Below, in pieces: positions 11,788 to 22,695 of a stretch of DNA of 64,000 nucleotides. The notes beneath the pieces were generated by a model. The model made no database searches, was not told where the DNA came from, and worked only from the letters and a program-made list of their open reading frames with translations. Position 1 is the stretch's first letter. The number at the start of each line of letters is the position of its first letter. The position numbers and the translations under genes are program-made. The stretch comes from Polyodon spathula (lineage: Eukaryota > Chordata > Actinopteri > Acipenseriformes > Polyodontidae): positions 71,814,618 to 71,878,617 of the forward strand of contig NC_054537.1 in the NCBI RefSeq assembly GCF_017654505.1, written 5' to 3'.

Positions 11788-13091
11788 CACTATGTAACAC
11801 AATTTTTGTTGCTGGGTAGTAAGTGTTATTTCCTAATTGCTTATGCCTCAGAAGTATAGAAAATGGTTATTATTCCCCACAAACTTTGCTTTTGTGACCA
11901 TGACAGTGATATTTTGAAATGTACCTATTTCCAATGAGAAAACGGGAGAATTTGTGTCTTTTCGTTCACATAAAGTCAGAAAAAAACAACATATGAATCC
12001 AAATTAACATGTATTTATACTAAAGTTATACAAAAATGATTACAAAAGATTTAGAAGTGAGTAGTTTTTTGAGATTTACGATTATACTGTAAATCACTTT
12101 CACGAATCAGCCCCCAAATGTAGTCTCCCATCATGTTCTCGTTATACTGTCCTTGGTAGCGGCGTTCAAAGTCCAGTATATCCTGGTGGAAGCACTCGCC
12201 TTCCTCCTCCGAGTACGCTCCCATGTTCTCCTTGAATTTATCAAGATCAGCATCAAGGATATGGACTGTGAGGGACATCCTACAGCCCATTGTACCACCT
12301 CCACAGTTTTCGGCCTTGTGATTGCCCAGGAAGCCCCGAACTACTGCGAAAAAGCTGTTTCAAGCCGCTTTCTCCTTACTTGTGAGCTTCTTGGGGAATT
12401 CATTGCACTCCAGGATCTTCTTTGTCTGTGGTCCGACGAAGACACCGGCTTTGACCTTTGCCTCAGACAGCTTAGGGAAGAAGTCTTGAAGGTACTTGAA
12501 GGCTGCCGACTCCTTATCTAGAGCTCTGACAAATTGTTTCATAAGGCCCAATTTGATGTGCAGTGGTGGCATCAGCACCTTCCGGGGGACCACCAGTGGC
12601 TCCCACTTGACATTGTTCCTCTCCAAAGAGAATTCGGTCCACTGTGGCCACTCCCGCCTGTGGTAGTGCGCCTTGGTGTCCCTGCTGTCCCAAAGGCAAA
12701 GATAGCAGGGAAACTTGGTAAAACCGCCTTGGAGACCCATCAGGAATGCCACCATTGCAGCCTCTTGATGCCATCTCAGAAAAATGCAGATATGTATCCA
12801 CTTAGGCAGCTGGAACTAAACTGAACGGGTGGGCTTAAGGCCCCTGTATTTATACTACTATGTATATTACTGGAAAGTTCTAGAAAGTTCTAGAAGTTAC
12901 TTCAAGTTTACTCAGCACTGAATCTATCTGGAATGTCCTGGAAAATAGGTAAATTTCAAAATATCACTGTCCTGGTCACAAAAGCAAAGTCTGTGGGGAA
13001 TAATAGCCATTTTCTATATTTTTGAGGCATAAGCAATTAGGAAATAACACTTACTACCCAGGAACCAAAAAAAAATAATTGTTACACAGTG
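11788..13091 (-). mobile_element. CACTA/Mirage/Chapaev-like transposon, 1.30 kb
   Basis: Ends are CACTATGTAACA and, inverted, CACTGTGTAACA, followed by inverted repeats of about 150 bp sharing GGTAGTAAGTGTTATTTCC and ACAGTGATATTTTGAAAT. A 3-bp direct repeat TTA flanks it (11785-11787, 13092-13094). CACTR ends with a 3-bp duplication are features of the CMC group (CACTA, Mirage, Chapaev). The encoded protein relic (12051-12755) is of a transposon-linked family. Assignment to Chapaev3 rather than EnSpm is a guess. The element is nested inside the hAT. Confidence 0.7.
12051..12755 (-). pseudogene. Transposon-encoded protein relic (KFPCYLCLWDSR family)
   Basis: One reading frame of 235 codons with a single internal TGA at about 12357-12359, where the family normally has tryptophan. 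The first segment carries GGFTKFPCYLCLWDSR with a Cys-x2-Cys pair, then HYHRREWP and PPLHIKLGLMKQFV. The second carries GAYSEEEGECFHQDI and RRYQGQYNENMMGDY. I know this domain order from many uncharacterised proteins of fish, insects and Hydra that travel with transposable elements; its catalytic role is not established to my knowledge. The ATG at 12755 is probably internal, since similar reading continues upstream with changes of frame. It lies centrally between the inverted repeats of the element at 11788-13091, so it is probably that element's transposase. Confidence 0.72.
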
Positions 13092-13455
13092 TTATTTTTG
13101 GTAAGAAAATAAAAAAAATAGTGAGTGGTTTTACCGACGTTTATCCTATATAAATTTATTTCCGTCAAAATATTTTTGGGGAATTCAACGTTTAACAAGC
13201 TTTACCGATTAATATCAAAGTAGCAAGCCTAGTTATAAGTGTAGAACGTTGTCAGGATGTTAACAATGAAAATGAAAATTACAGGTACATATTTAAACAG
13301 TTCTAGCAACACGTCTGGACATGTATTCAGAAACCCGCTACTTACTCTTTAAGGGTCTTGGTGGAGGTTTAATTGAGTCAGTTAAAAAAAAAAAGAGAAC
13401 AGGGTTGGAACACCAGGAGTGGAAGGGGTCAGCTTTGGCCACCCCTGCACTAGAG

Positions 13456-14810
13456 TCAGAACCTTCATAATTGCTAAAATCTGTTTTAATAAGGACAAGC
13501 ACAAATGTAAATGTTTCAGTGATCTGTTTGTTTATTTGAATACTTTGTGCTGATGTAAGCTGTGCTACAGTTTGCCAAGTTTTGTGTTTTAAAATATGTT
13601 TCTTTCAATTCAAAGCTTTATACATTCAACAATTACAGGCAAGGTTTTTGAATGATAAGTTATTACTGTGATAATTTGTTAAGCAGTGTTTGTTTGGATA
13701 TGACTAATCTATAACATTATTTGTATACCTGAGTTTATTTTAAACTGCATGCTCATTTAACTGTGATCCCTTGGGCTATCATGAAAACATCACAATAATT
13801 ATTTTAGTACAATTACCATATAGAGGATTTTTTAATGGATATACTTTGCTAGGCATACATATGGTAAATTGGTAAGACACTAGCCTTTTATCAACAAAAT
13901 GGCTTTGGTAAGTGTCAAGATTCTGTATTATGGCAGTCAACACTAGATATATAGACTGTAGAATTCAATGAAACACTATCACATGGGACAGCTGGTTCAG
14001 GAGAATAGAAAGGAGAATCAAATAACACATCATCTATAATCTCTACACCAATATTCCTTGTATATATTAAATATATTAAGTATGTATTTTAATGTGGAGT
14101 GATACCCTTGGTACATAGAAATCGGACATCCAGCCTAAAATTTATGATTTTGTCTATGTTTTCCTATATGTTAATTCCAGTAGGCCAGCAGTACTAAAGA
14201 AACACAAATTCTCAGTGGTATGTCAAAAGCACAAGCTAGGAATCTAACCTGAATACTGTTGACAAACTGGAAGTTCATTGATCCCTTCTAGTGGGGGATA
14301 GCTCTCAGCTATACACAGTTGCATTTGCTGTCATACGTCTTAATAGACATTGTTTCAGAGCTAAGATTTGTTGCAGATTTTCTAGGTAGAAGTGTAAGAG
14401 AAAGTATTTCAGAAGTCTAGAAAGTTTCCACTTTAATATCAAGCACAAATGTGATTTTAAGGCAACACTGTTAAAAAAGTAAGTTGTGGTAAGGAAGACA
14501 AACAGTGCAATCAAATTATGGCAATTGAGTGCAAGTTAAATCAGACACATAATGAAAATGAAAAAAAAACATGAGAAATGCAAATCAAACTTCATTAGGT
14601 ATCGAAGCCTGTTGTTTAATTTTATCATCATTACAGTATTTGTATCACTTGAACATTTAAATATCAGCAAATCAGTTATTGTCAAGTAATCACTATTATA
14701 CATTACTTCATCTTTTTTTTTTTTATTTACTCAATGTATTTTCTCTCTCTTGATTTCCTGTCTTGCAAAACTTATTTTTAATAGGGGGAAGATCTGTGCT
14801 GACTCTTCTG
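13456..14810. other. Unannotated AT-rich sequence
   Basis: No repeat ends, no coding resemblance. Poly-T near 14714. Confidence 0.45.
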
Positions 14811-14820
14811 GTACACCTTT

Positions 14821-15061
14821 ATTTTGTAGTTTTATTTTTCCCATTTTCTTTCACCTTTTGTTTTTGATTATACTTTTGAGCACCTGCGAGCGCGCCCACA
14901 CTTGAATTGTTTACCAGAATTGGTATTCCTGTGGTCCTGTCTACTATCACTGGTAGACAGGCCACAGACAACAGCGCCCTCTGAGGGCTAAAATAAATGA
15001 TTGAATAAAACAACCAAAAGAAATGGAATAAATAAAACTGGGCACCTGTGCAGTGTTTCAA
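14821..15061 (-). mobile_element. Short retroposon-like insert with 10-bp duplication
   Basis: A 241-bp segment is flanked by the exact direct repeat GTACACCTTT (14811-14820, 15062-15071). On the minus strand it ends in an A-rich tail, as a LINE-mobilised retroposon would. It contains CTGTCTAC...GTAGACAG as a short palindrome near 14938-14957 and a GC-rich part (14880-14990). No pol III boxes recognised; it could be a 5'-truncated LINE, a SINE or a processed fragment. Confidence 0.5.
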
Positions 15062-15071
15062 GTACACCTTT

Positions 15072-16102
15072 TTGTCTCCAGTGTGTCAGTGAATTACCCA
15101 CCACCCTTCTACAGTGACCATTTAAAAATAAAAATGATCACCAACTATTTATATTTTTATGGGGGGAAATTTTTTATTTTATTTTGGGGGGAAAAAAGCA
15201 TAAACATATTGAAAATACTGGCTTACACTATTACAAATGTAACCAATAACCAGTGATAAATACATTTATATGAAATGCTGACCCCTTCTATTTTTCCAGA
15301 TTGAGTCCAGTCAAGCAACAGAAAAAGTATTGTATTTTTTTTTTTGTTTTTTTGTCCCAAGGCTATTTTTATACAACTATGTTTTGAACATGTTCAATAA
15401 TATCTTTGCCTTTATAACCCCCTGTTGGATTAAAACACATCAGCTAGAACTGGTGTTGTTATAATGTCATGTGTCTTGTTAAGTTAAGATACATTTCCTT
15501 CAAGAGTGTTAAATGTAATGGATGGTTTTAAAGCCATATAAGTCAAAGTGTACTATGTTTAATTAAATAAAATGACCTGGCAATAAGTATACAATATTTA
15601 ACAGAAAGTCTGTTCTTTTCACTATATGAAACTGTGAATTAAGACAGTGTTTTGCACACATTGCACTTATGGTAGAAAGTGTGAACCAGATCATTATATT
15701 TTTTTACAAAGCAGAGTTTGGAGGGCTATGTTTTTACAAAGGCCTATTCATACTATGCTTTCCTTACTTTACTGCAGTAACACTTGGTAAAAGCTTTGCA
15801 AAGAAATGCTTTTCATTGTTAATAAAAATTAAAAATAAAAATAAATATTTGCCAAGTATATAGAGTTACCAAGTGCTAAAATGTATTATGGCTCCTGGGC
15901 TTCCAAAAAGGTAAAGAAACTGCATTTCCCAGAAAGACTAGTGCAGTTAGGAATAGGCAGCTGGGAAAATAGAGTGGAATAATGGCTATGGAGGAGCTAA
16001 GTGAGATGTTGAAGGCTGTGGTACATACAAGTACGGTACAACAAGAGACTAATGCAACCACTGCACCACTTGGTTACCTACCAACTGTGAACACGATCTT
16101 TC
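15072..16102. other. Unannotated AT-rich sequence
   Basis: Poly-T near 15336-15352. No gene or element recognised. Confidence 0.4.

Positions 16103-16141
<39 letters not shown>
16103..16141. repeat. (AT)n microsatellite with short GT end
   Basis: ATATAT tract with one interruption, ending in GTGTGTGTG. Continues the general AT-richness of this stretch. Confidence 0.9.
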
Positions 16142-16144
<3 letters not shown>

Positions 16145-16574
16145 ATATGAATCAGTGATTGGAAATCTGGCCTATGATTGGTTAAAACCTCATCATAGGA
16201 GGAATAGATTGAACTAGTGCCCTAACATCCTTACATCACCAGTCAATAGGGTCTGTTTGTTATGTGATTGGTTCACATCACTGTCAGTCCTGTCCCTTTT
16301 CAAAGGAACGACTTTCTCCCTTGCACACATCACAAGAGAAAATGGCTGAAAACCGATTCTGTGTTACAAAATACTAGAAAAGGAAGATGCTTCAAACACT
16401 AAAATGGTGATTAAAACATCACTCTCACTGTTTTCTGACTTTCTGAAATTCAAACAAATTCAACTCAATGAAACAAATATGATGAGTGGGATATAAACTG
16501 GATTATGCAGCAGTAGGTAAACCAAACAGTCAGAGAAAAACATTGCCAACTATATGGTATGAACTTCAAAAACA

Positions 16575-16705
16575 TTTTCTGTTATTTATTTGTTATTTAT
16601 TTATTTACTTATGCTGTATCAACTATATTTAAACAAAATATATAACATAATATTTATTTATGTGTGCTGTATCAGATATATTTAAACAAAATATCTAAAG
16701 TCGTA
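16575..16705 (+). repeat. Imperfect tandem duplication, ~60-bp unit
   Basis: Two adjacent copies share TTTATTTA, GCTGTATCA and ATATTTAAACAAAATAT. This is a local duplication in AT-rich DNA, not part of a known family. Confidence 0.7.
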
Positions 16706-16899
16706 TTTGCCACTTGCCTCACTTATTTTCTTGACTGATTCATATATTAAATATGTACTGCAGACTCAGCCACAGTGGTAAATTAAATGTCCCTCGGGAA
16801 GACTATTATTACCTCCATGGTGCAATTATAGCCCTCTGTCGGTAACAAAAGCCTTCCCAGTCAGTAATTTTTTTACTATAGCTCTCCTCTCCAGTCCAT

Positions 16900-16960
16900 A
16901 TCTCATATATATATATATACTTCTATATATAATATAATATATATCTATCTATATATACTG
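16900..16960. repeat. AT-rich simple repeat
   Basis: Broken TATATA/ATCT tracts. Confidence 0.85.
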
Positions 16961-17689
16961 CAATAGGTTTAACCTTCCCTGACTGGAAGGGAAGATTGCC
17001 ATTCGACCTAACTTAATGAGAGAATTTACGACTATTTAGTAAATCCACATATAAATCATAATAATAGCCTTTGAGAACATACTCATGTGAACTGGGGGTC
17101 AGTACCTGGATGGAGAAGAAATATTTTGGAGGTATTTGTTTCTTATCACATTTTCTCAGCTGGGTGGAACAACCAGATCTTCCTTGTTGTATCAGTAAAT
17201 GCATGTGTGTTTTACTCACCTACCCATAATCTCTTCCTGCATTTTTGCAGTTCACACTTATATTTTGCCCCTGATCTGTCTATTTCCTACTAACCTGCTC
17301 TAAAATTAACAATAATTACTTGCCCTTAATGAGATAAGAAATAACACAATAAGAAGATAAAGGATTTGTTTGAACAGGATCCTCCCATATCCTGTAGCTA
17401 AACAAAACAATGGACTTTCATTCTACGTGGGCTAGTTTCCGATTTGAAATCAGGGAAGTATATCTTATTGACGGATCAGACACAATTCAGCTTCCAGGGA
17501 AAGGTTTATTTGTGGAGGAAACCGGGACAAGAATTTACACCTCAGCATTTAAAACAGACTGTAGCATGCCGGTGGTAATGGGAAGTCAAGTTCTCATATT
17601 TTGGCATTTGAGAGATCAATTTAATTGAGGGAAACAGCGATAGTACAAATTCTTAAAAAAACAAACCGTAGAAACACAGTCTGAATCTC

Positions 17690-17775
17690 ATCACATGCCC
17701 CAGATGGATCTTTCAGCAGGACAATGCACACTGGCAGAGTGGCCAAGGAATACTTGAGCTCCATGTTTTCTCATT
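17690..17775 (+). pseudogene. Trace of a Tc1/mariner transposase
   Basis: A short stretch reads IFQQDNA, the second catalytic aspartate motif of Tc1-type DDE transposases, followed after a one-base slip by RVAKEYL, as in the usual continuation of that motif. No terminal repeats found. The open frame just upstream (17410-17628) does not match any family I know. Very decayed; could be coincidence. Confidence 0.35.
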
Positions 17776-17779
17776 GCTT

Positions 17780-19645
17780 GGTCATTGCTAGTAAAGAGTG
17801 ACCTTACTAGCATTATAACTTTCAAGATGAATTAATATCGAAATACACATATGTAATATAGTGCCCAACATTTATTTTTCATTTTTTGTGCCATAGTCTG
17901 ATTTGTTTTTGAAATTGCCATTTTTATTAGAAACAACATTGTTTGATGAAACAATGAACCTTATTTTGTCTTGAAATTTTTCTTGAGCCATTATGCTGTC
18001 CAAATACTGTATAACCACAGTAAATGAAAGGTATATATCTAAAAAATACCATGTGTTATTACGTTTTTGTTTTCGCAGTGTAATGAGTTTTACCATCTAA
18101 ACATGATTTATCAATATAAAAATTTAAACAAATGAATAACGAAGCACTGCATGGACACTATTTCAAGACGGAAAACAAGATAACAACTGAATTATATAAG
18201 GGTCATACATGAATGGACCAGGTCACTATAATAGAGGCCTAAATTCCTTTTTTGAAAAAGCCCATTAATGTCAAATAATTCTAAAGCTTGTTACCATTAT
18301 TGTGATCCATTGCTGATGCCCAATCAAAATCCCTGAGTTTATTGTGATACTGGACTGTGCTGTTAATTTAAAGGTGACCTCCCCTTTGTATGCTTCCCAC
18401 TGGAAAAAATAAAATAAAGACTAACTTAAGTTTATTGAAATGTATAAATACATATTGTGTGTACTGGAATATTTCAAAATTGTGCTCATATGTTGAAGGT
18501 GAAGGATAGTGATCTAATTTATTTGCCATAGGTAATAACCCCAATAGGAACGGGGTACAGTTCACAATATTGCTCTGCAACATTGTGGAAGGTTGGAATG
18601 TTTCTGGATGTACCTGTTAACAGACAGGCAGATGCACCCACTTGACAGATATTCATCCTCCCGAGGTCAGTTTTATAGGATCCTGTAAGAATTCAAGTTG
18701 ATGAGATAAATGTGCAAGCCAGTGCTACATGGTGCCCATACCTGGCTTTCACATCAGATGCAATTCAGCTTGCAATACATAATGTCTTTACAGACAGCTT
18801 AAGTTATGAAAGGTATATATCTACCATTTGCCCAATGTCAGTGTTAGAGGACTCAGATGCTGTTTCTATCCAAATAAGGCAAACTATGTACTAATGTAAA
18901 AATACAGCCAGACAGGTTCTAAGTTTAATGTTCATTATTCCACAGGTAGATCGCCACGGTCAATTATCTAGCAGGTACAGTCATAACCACTCTGTGGGAC
19001 ATTAATGCTTGAATTATTTCAAAACATCCAGTAATTTAACTTCTGAGGATTAAGAACTGGTTCTCAAGTGTTTTTAGATATAGTACATTCTAAAATGACA
19101 TTCTCAAATGCTATTTCAGTGTTAGCTATTTTCCCTATTTCCAATTTGAAATGCCCAGAAACAGAGATTGTGGAAAGATTAGACCCATTCTGTGTTATTG
19201 CACTTAACGAACTAAAAGATTATTTTACATTTTATATACAACAGAAGTACAATCAATGTTCTTTGACATACAGTATGCAGTATGATTTTTAAAAATCAAT
19301 ATTACAGTCTTTTACAAATTATAAAGTAAAATACTGATAACCAAAGCCTTTTTGTTAAATTAACATGATGAAGCGTGTAGAGATTCTATGGTCCTTTTAG
19401 AAATTTCAGTGAATGTAAGCTTCACCTTTTTGAATGAGTGTAAGTAGTTTGTGGGTAACCATGGAAAAAGAGAGCACATCTAGCTGAAGTGGGAACCTTC
19501 TGCAATGTAGAGGAATAACGTAGAGGAATCTTTAGAAATTCTCTAACTAATAAACAGCACAGATGCAATAAAAATACAGTAAGTTACACTGAACTATATT
19601 AAATGCATGTAAAATAAGTAGAATTGGATTTTGGTGGTGTTTTAG
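17780..19645. other. Unannotated AT-rich sequence
   Basis: No family recognised. Confidence 0.4.
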
Positions 19646-19649
19646 CTGT

Positions 19650-19975
19650 GTAGTCAACAATCTCTCTCCCGATCTGTGAGGGCGCTGTCTAACAGGAGAC
19701 GTGACTGAACTAACTATCACAGACGGGGTGACTAAGGGTATAATTGGGGATGTGATGATGTAATCTGTTCCTTTGATGTGGTTATGAGATTGACCGAAAA
19801 AGGAAACGGACAGTGTAAAGCGTATTGTGAGTGTTAAGTGTTTTGTTCATTTGTGGAAATTAACTGTCTGTGTTTGTCAATGCTAGACGGTAAACACGAA
19901 CCAGGAGTTGTCGTTACAGGCCAGCATCAAGCCCGGACTACACTGCACAATTGCCACTGAACTCCTGAGTTCTGT
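19650..19975 (+). mobile_element. Fragment of the 58136-type LTR
   Basis: Matches the solo LTR at 58136-58857 over its middle: CTGTGAGGGCGCTGT, GTGACTAAGGGTAT, GTTCCTTTGATG, and AGGAGTTGTCGTTACAG correspond in order to that LTR. Both termini are missing and there is an internal deletion. It is a decayed LTR piece on the plus strand. Confidence 0.7.
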
Positions 19976-20323
19976 TTTTTTTTTTTTGTTATGCCATGAT
20001 TTTTCATTTGATACCAAAATAAATGCATAGTTATTTAATGGTGGAATTTCTCAATCATGGTATGAAGTGCGTTAACTTTTATTCAGTATTAGAATGTTCC
20101 AAAGCTTGTAAGTAATTAAATTTGAATTTATGAGACATTTGAAGTTTCCAGAAATTTGTTTCTGTAACCTATTAGCTAATGTTTAGATAATAGGTTACTC
20201 TTAAGCACATATGAATTTACACTCAGACAGCATATACAGAGCACAGCCATCGGTGTTAATGTGTTGTAGTCGTCTATGGAGCAATGGTAGTCAAGTATCT
20301 GTTGTCCAGGGGACCTGCACATA

Positions 20324-21950
20324 CAGTGGCTTTCGAAAGTATTGACCCCCCTTGGCATTTTTCCTATTTTGTTGCCTTACAACCTGGAATTAAAATGGAT
20401 TTATATTTGGATTTCATGTGATGGACATATGCAAAATAGTTCAAAGGTGAAGTGAAATGAAAAAAATAACTTGTTCAAAAAAATTCTAAAAAATAAATAA
20501 CGGAAAAGTGGTGCGTGCATATGTATTCACCCCCTTTGCTATTAAGCCTCTAAATAAGATCTGGTGCAACCAATTACCTTCAGAAGTCACATAATTAGTT
20601 AAATAAAGTCCACCTGTGTGCAATCTAAGTGTCACATGATCTGTCACATGATCTCAGTATATATACACCTGTTCTGAAAGGCCCCAGAGTCTGCAACAGC
20701 ACTAAGCAAGGGGCACCACCAAGCAAGCGGCACCATGAAGACCAAGGAGCTCTCCAAACAGGTCAGGGACAAAGTTGTGGAGAAGTACAGATCAGGGTTG
20801 GGTTATAAAGAAATATCCGAAACTTTGAACATCCCACGGAGCACCATTAAAGCCATTATTAAAAAACGGAAAGAACATGGCACCACAACAAACCTGGCAA
20901 GAGAGGGCCGCCAACCAAAACTCACGGACCAGTCAAGGAGGGCATTAATCAGAGAGGCAACAAAGAGACCAAAGATAACCCTGAAGGAGCTGCAAAGCTC
21001 CACAGCGGAGATTGGAGTATCTGTCCATAGGACCACTTTAAGCCGTACACTCCACAGAGCTGGGCTTTACGGAAGAGTGGCCAGAAAAAAGCCATTGCTT
21101 AAAGAAAAAAATAAGCAAACACACTTGGTGTTCGCCAAAAGGCATGTGGGAGACTCCCCAAACATATGGAAGAAGATACTCTGGTCAGATGAGACTAAAA
21201 CTGAGCTTTTTGGCCATCAAGGAAAACACTATGTCTGGCGCAAACCCAACACCTCTCATCACCCCGAGGACACCATCCCCACAGTGAAGCATGGTGGTGG
21301 CGACATCATGCTGTGGGGATGTTTTTCATCGGCAGGGACTGGGAAACTGGCCAGAATTTAAGGAATGATGGATGGTGCTAAATACAGGGAAATTCTTGAG
21401 GAAAACCTGTTTCAGCCTTCCAGAGATTTGAGACTGGGACGGAGGTTCACCTTCCAGCAGGACAATGACCCTAAGCATACTGCTAAAGCAACACTTGAGT
21501 GGTTTAAGGGGAAACATTTAAATATCTTGGAATGGCCTAGTCAAAGCCCAGACCTCAATCCAATTGAGAATCTATGGTATGACTTAGATTGCTGTACACC
21601 AACGGAACCCATCCAACTTGAAGGAGCTGGAGCAGTTTTGCCTTGAAGAATGTGCAAAAATCTCAGTGGCTAGATGTGCCAAGCTTATAGATACATACCC
21701 CAAGAGAAAAGGTGGCTCTACAAAGTATTGACTTTGGGGGGATGAATACTTATGCACGCTCAAGTTTTCTGTTTTTTTGTCTTATTTCTTGTTTGTTTCA
21801 CAATAAAAAATATTTTGCATCTTCAAAGTGGTAGGCATGTTGTGTAAATCAAATGATACAAACCCCCAAAAAATCCATTTTAATTCCAGGTTGTAAGGCA
21901 ACAAAATAGGAAAAATGCCAAGGGGGGGTCAATACTTTCGCAAGCCACTG
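20324..21950 (+). mobile_element. Tc1-like transposon, 1627 bp
   Basis: Bounded by TA on both sides (20322-20323, 21951-21952). Terminal inverted repeats start CAGTGGCTTTCGAAAGTATT and, at the other end, CAGTGGCTTGCGAAAGTATT; they stay almost identical for more than 70 bp, including TGTTGCCTTACAACC and GGAATTAAAATGGATT. Size and structure are those of a complete Tc1 element. The transposase gene inside has one stop and one frameshift. It is inserted in a DIRS-like element whose gag frame appears to continue on its left side. Confidence 0.96.
20735..21731 (+). pseudogene. Tc1-like transposase, DD34E, broken
   Basis: The start gives MKTKELSKQVRDKVVEKY, a paired-like helix-turn-helix DNA-binding region (about residues 1-50) followed by a second one, then the DDE catalytic region: WSDETK (first D), [11 protein letters not shown] (second D), and [11 protein letters not shown] (E). 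These transposases cut at the terminal repeats and insert at TA. The frame is broken twice: a TAA at 21359-21361, probably from GAA, and a one-base shift near 21588-21595, after which the C-terminal end (through CAKLIDTYP) reads on in another frame. Full length is about 332 codons, normal for the family. Start chosen at the first ATG after the left inverted repeat. Confidence 0.95.
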
Positions 21951-22695
21951 TACACTGCCGCGAGCCCCATGAGCACGGGCATCGACCCTAACAGCGGTAG
22001 CACACTAATGATTGAGGAGACCTCGGATGTAGGGACCACAACTGTTGGGAGCTCAGGTTCCGCTCGCTTCGACCTCCATCTCTGCTGGAAAAGCAGATTC
22101 CCCGCACAAGCGTCCTCGTCAGAACAAAGTGCCCGGTTGTCCCCCTCGCCCTGTTCTCCTACAGGGAGGTCAGGGGGTGTACAGCGACTCTGGTTGGCAC
22201 TGAGGGTGAGGGCGGAGCCACACGGGGGGCCACGGCCAGAGCCGGTGGGGCCTGTTGCCTCTTTAAAAGCTCCATGATATGGCTGATCTGAGCTTTCATG
22301 TCCATAATATCCCGCGTCTGCCTGGACTTCTTTACCCATCTCGCCGTAGGCGCTGGGGAGCATCTGCGGGTGGACACAGACACCTGAGCACAAGGGATCC
22401 CCCTGGAGGGGCTCTTTGAATGTGTCCGGAGGCGTGGCTGGGAAGGACTCACTGAGGGGGATGAAGAACACCCCTGTGCGACTATCTCCAGGTAACTGGC
22501 AAGCACTCGGGGCTGAAAAGCCGTGCAGATGCAGCAAGAGCCTTGTAGGGCTGAGGAGGCGTGCTCGGGGCCTAAGCACCACACACAAATGGAGTGCCTG
22601 TCCTCCTGTGGGATGTTAGTCCCACAGGCCTCACAGGCATGAAATCCAGTCCTGCCCGTCATAGCTGGGCAAGTACTACAACACTGCGTGAACAT
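21929..22695 (-). pseudogene. DIRS-type gag (ORF1), frameshifted and truncated
   Basis: The N-terminal part has three Cys-x2-Cys pairs (CEAC, CVWC, CCIC) within 45 residues, plus PQEDRHSICVWCLGPEHA; this matches the zinc-binding start of ORF1 in DIRS elements of fish. The first frame (22695-22159) leaves the gag reading after a polar segment, and a second frame (22588-21929) carries an acidic, serine-rich stretch, so one frameshift lies in about 22300-22160. Beyond the Tc1 insertion a reading VQVPW follows at about 20320-20300, which fits the gag continuation (inference). No catalytic domain is expected here. Confidence 0.65.

Larger units (their letters stand above)
10848..13231. mobile_element. 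hAT transposon, 2.38 kb, with perfect 8-bp duplication
   Basis: The left end TAGGGTTGCTACT and inverted right end TAGGCTTGCTACT are near-identical, and the left continues into ATTCGATTA, the usual look of hAT ends. A perfect 8-bp duplication GTTATAAG flanks it (10840-10847, 13232-13239). Its own transposase is not visible. The interior holds an (AT)n tract and a separate element at 11788-13091. It sits in the right arm of the TTAA-flanked MITE, whose sequence continues cleanly on both sides. Confidence 0.85.
10487..13348. mobile_element. TTAA-flanked palindromic MITE, interrupted
   Basis: Flanked by TTAA on both sides (10483-10486, 13349-13352). The left end begins AGAGTAGGTAG and the right end, inverted, AGAGTAAGTAG. 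Long inverted arms of about 190 bp share CAACTGTTTAAATA, GTTAACATCCTGACAAC and TTTTCAAAATG. Its native length is about 470 bp. The right arm is split by a hAT element at 10848-13231. TTAA targets fit piggyBac or Kolobok transposases. A solo arm of the same family is at 3404. Confidence 0.82.
10409..13447. mobile_element. Outer hAT-type MITE of a nested cluster
   Basis: Ends are CAGGGGTG (left) and CACCCCTG (right), inverted copies. The left sequence continues with CAGTCCTGAAGGGCC, typical of a short repeat common in fish genomes whose ends read like CAGGGGTGTCCAA. The flanks GTATAGAG and CACTAGAG agree at five of eight positions, as a worn 8-bp duplication would. Without the material inserted in it this MITE is under 200 bp. 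It was inserted first and later hit by the TTAA element at 10487-13348. Confidence 0.7.

Noticed and set aside
12153..12521. Plus-strand open frame of 122 residues
   Set aside because: Antisense shadow of the transposon protein relic at 12051-12755.
17410..17628. 72-residue frame starting after AACAAAACA
   Set aside because: Reads like protein in part, but no family, no splice context and no terminal repeats could be shown.
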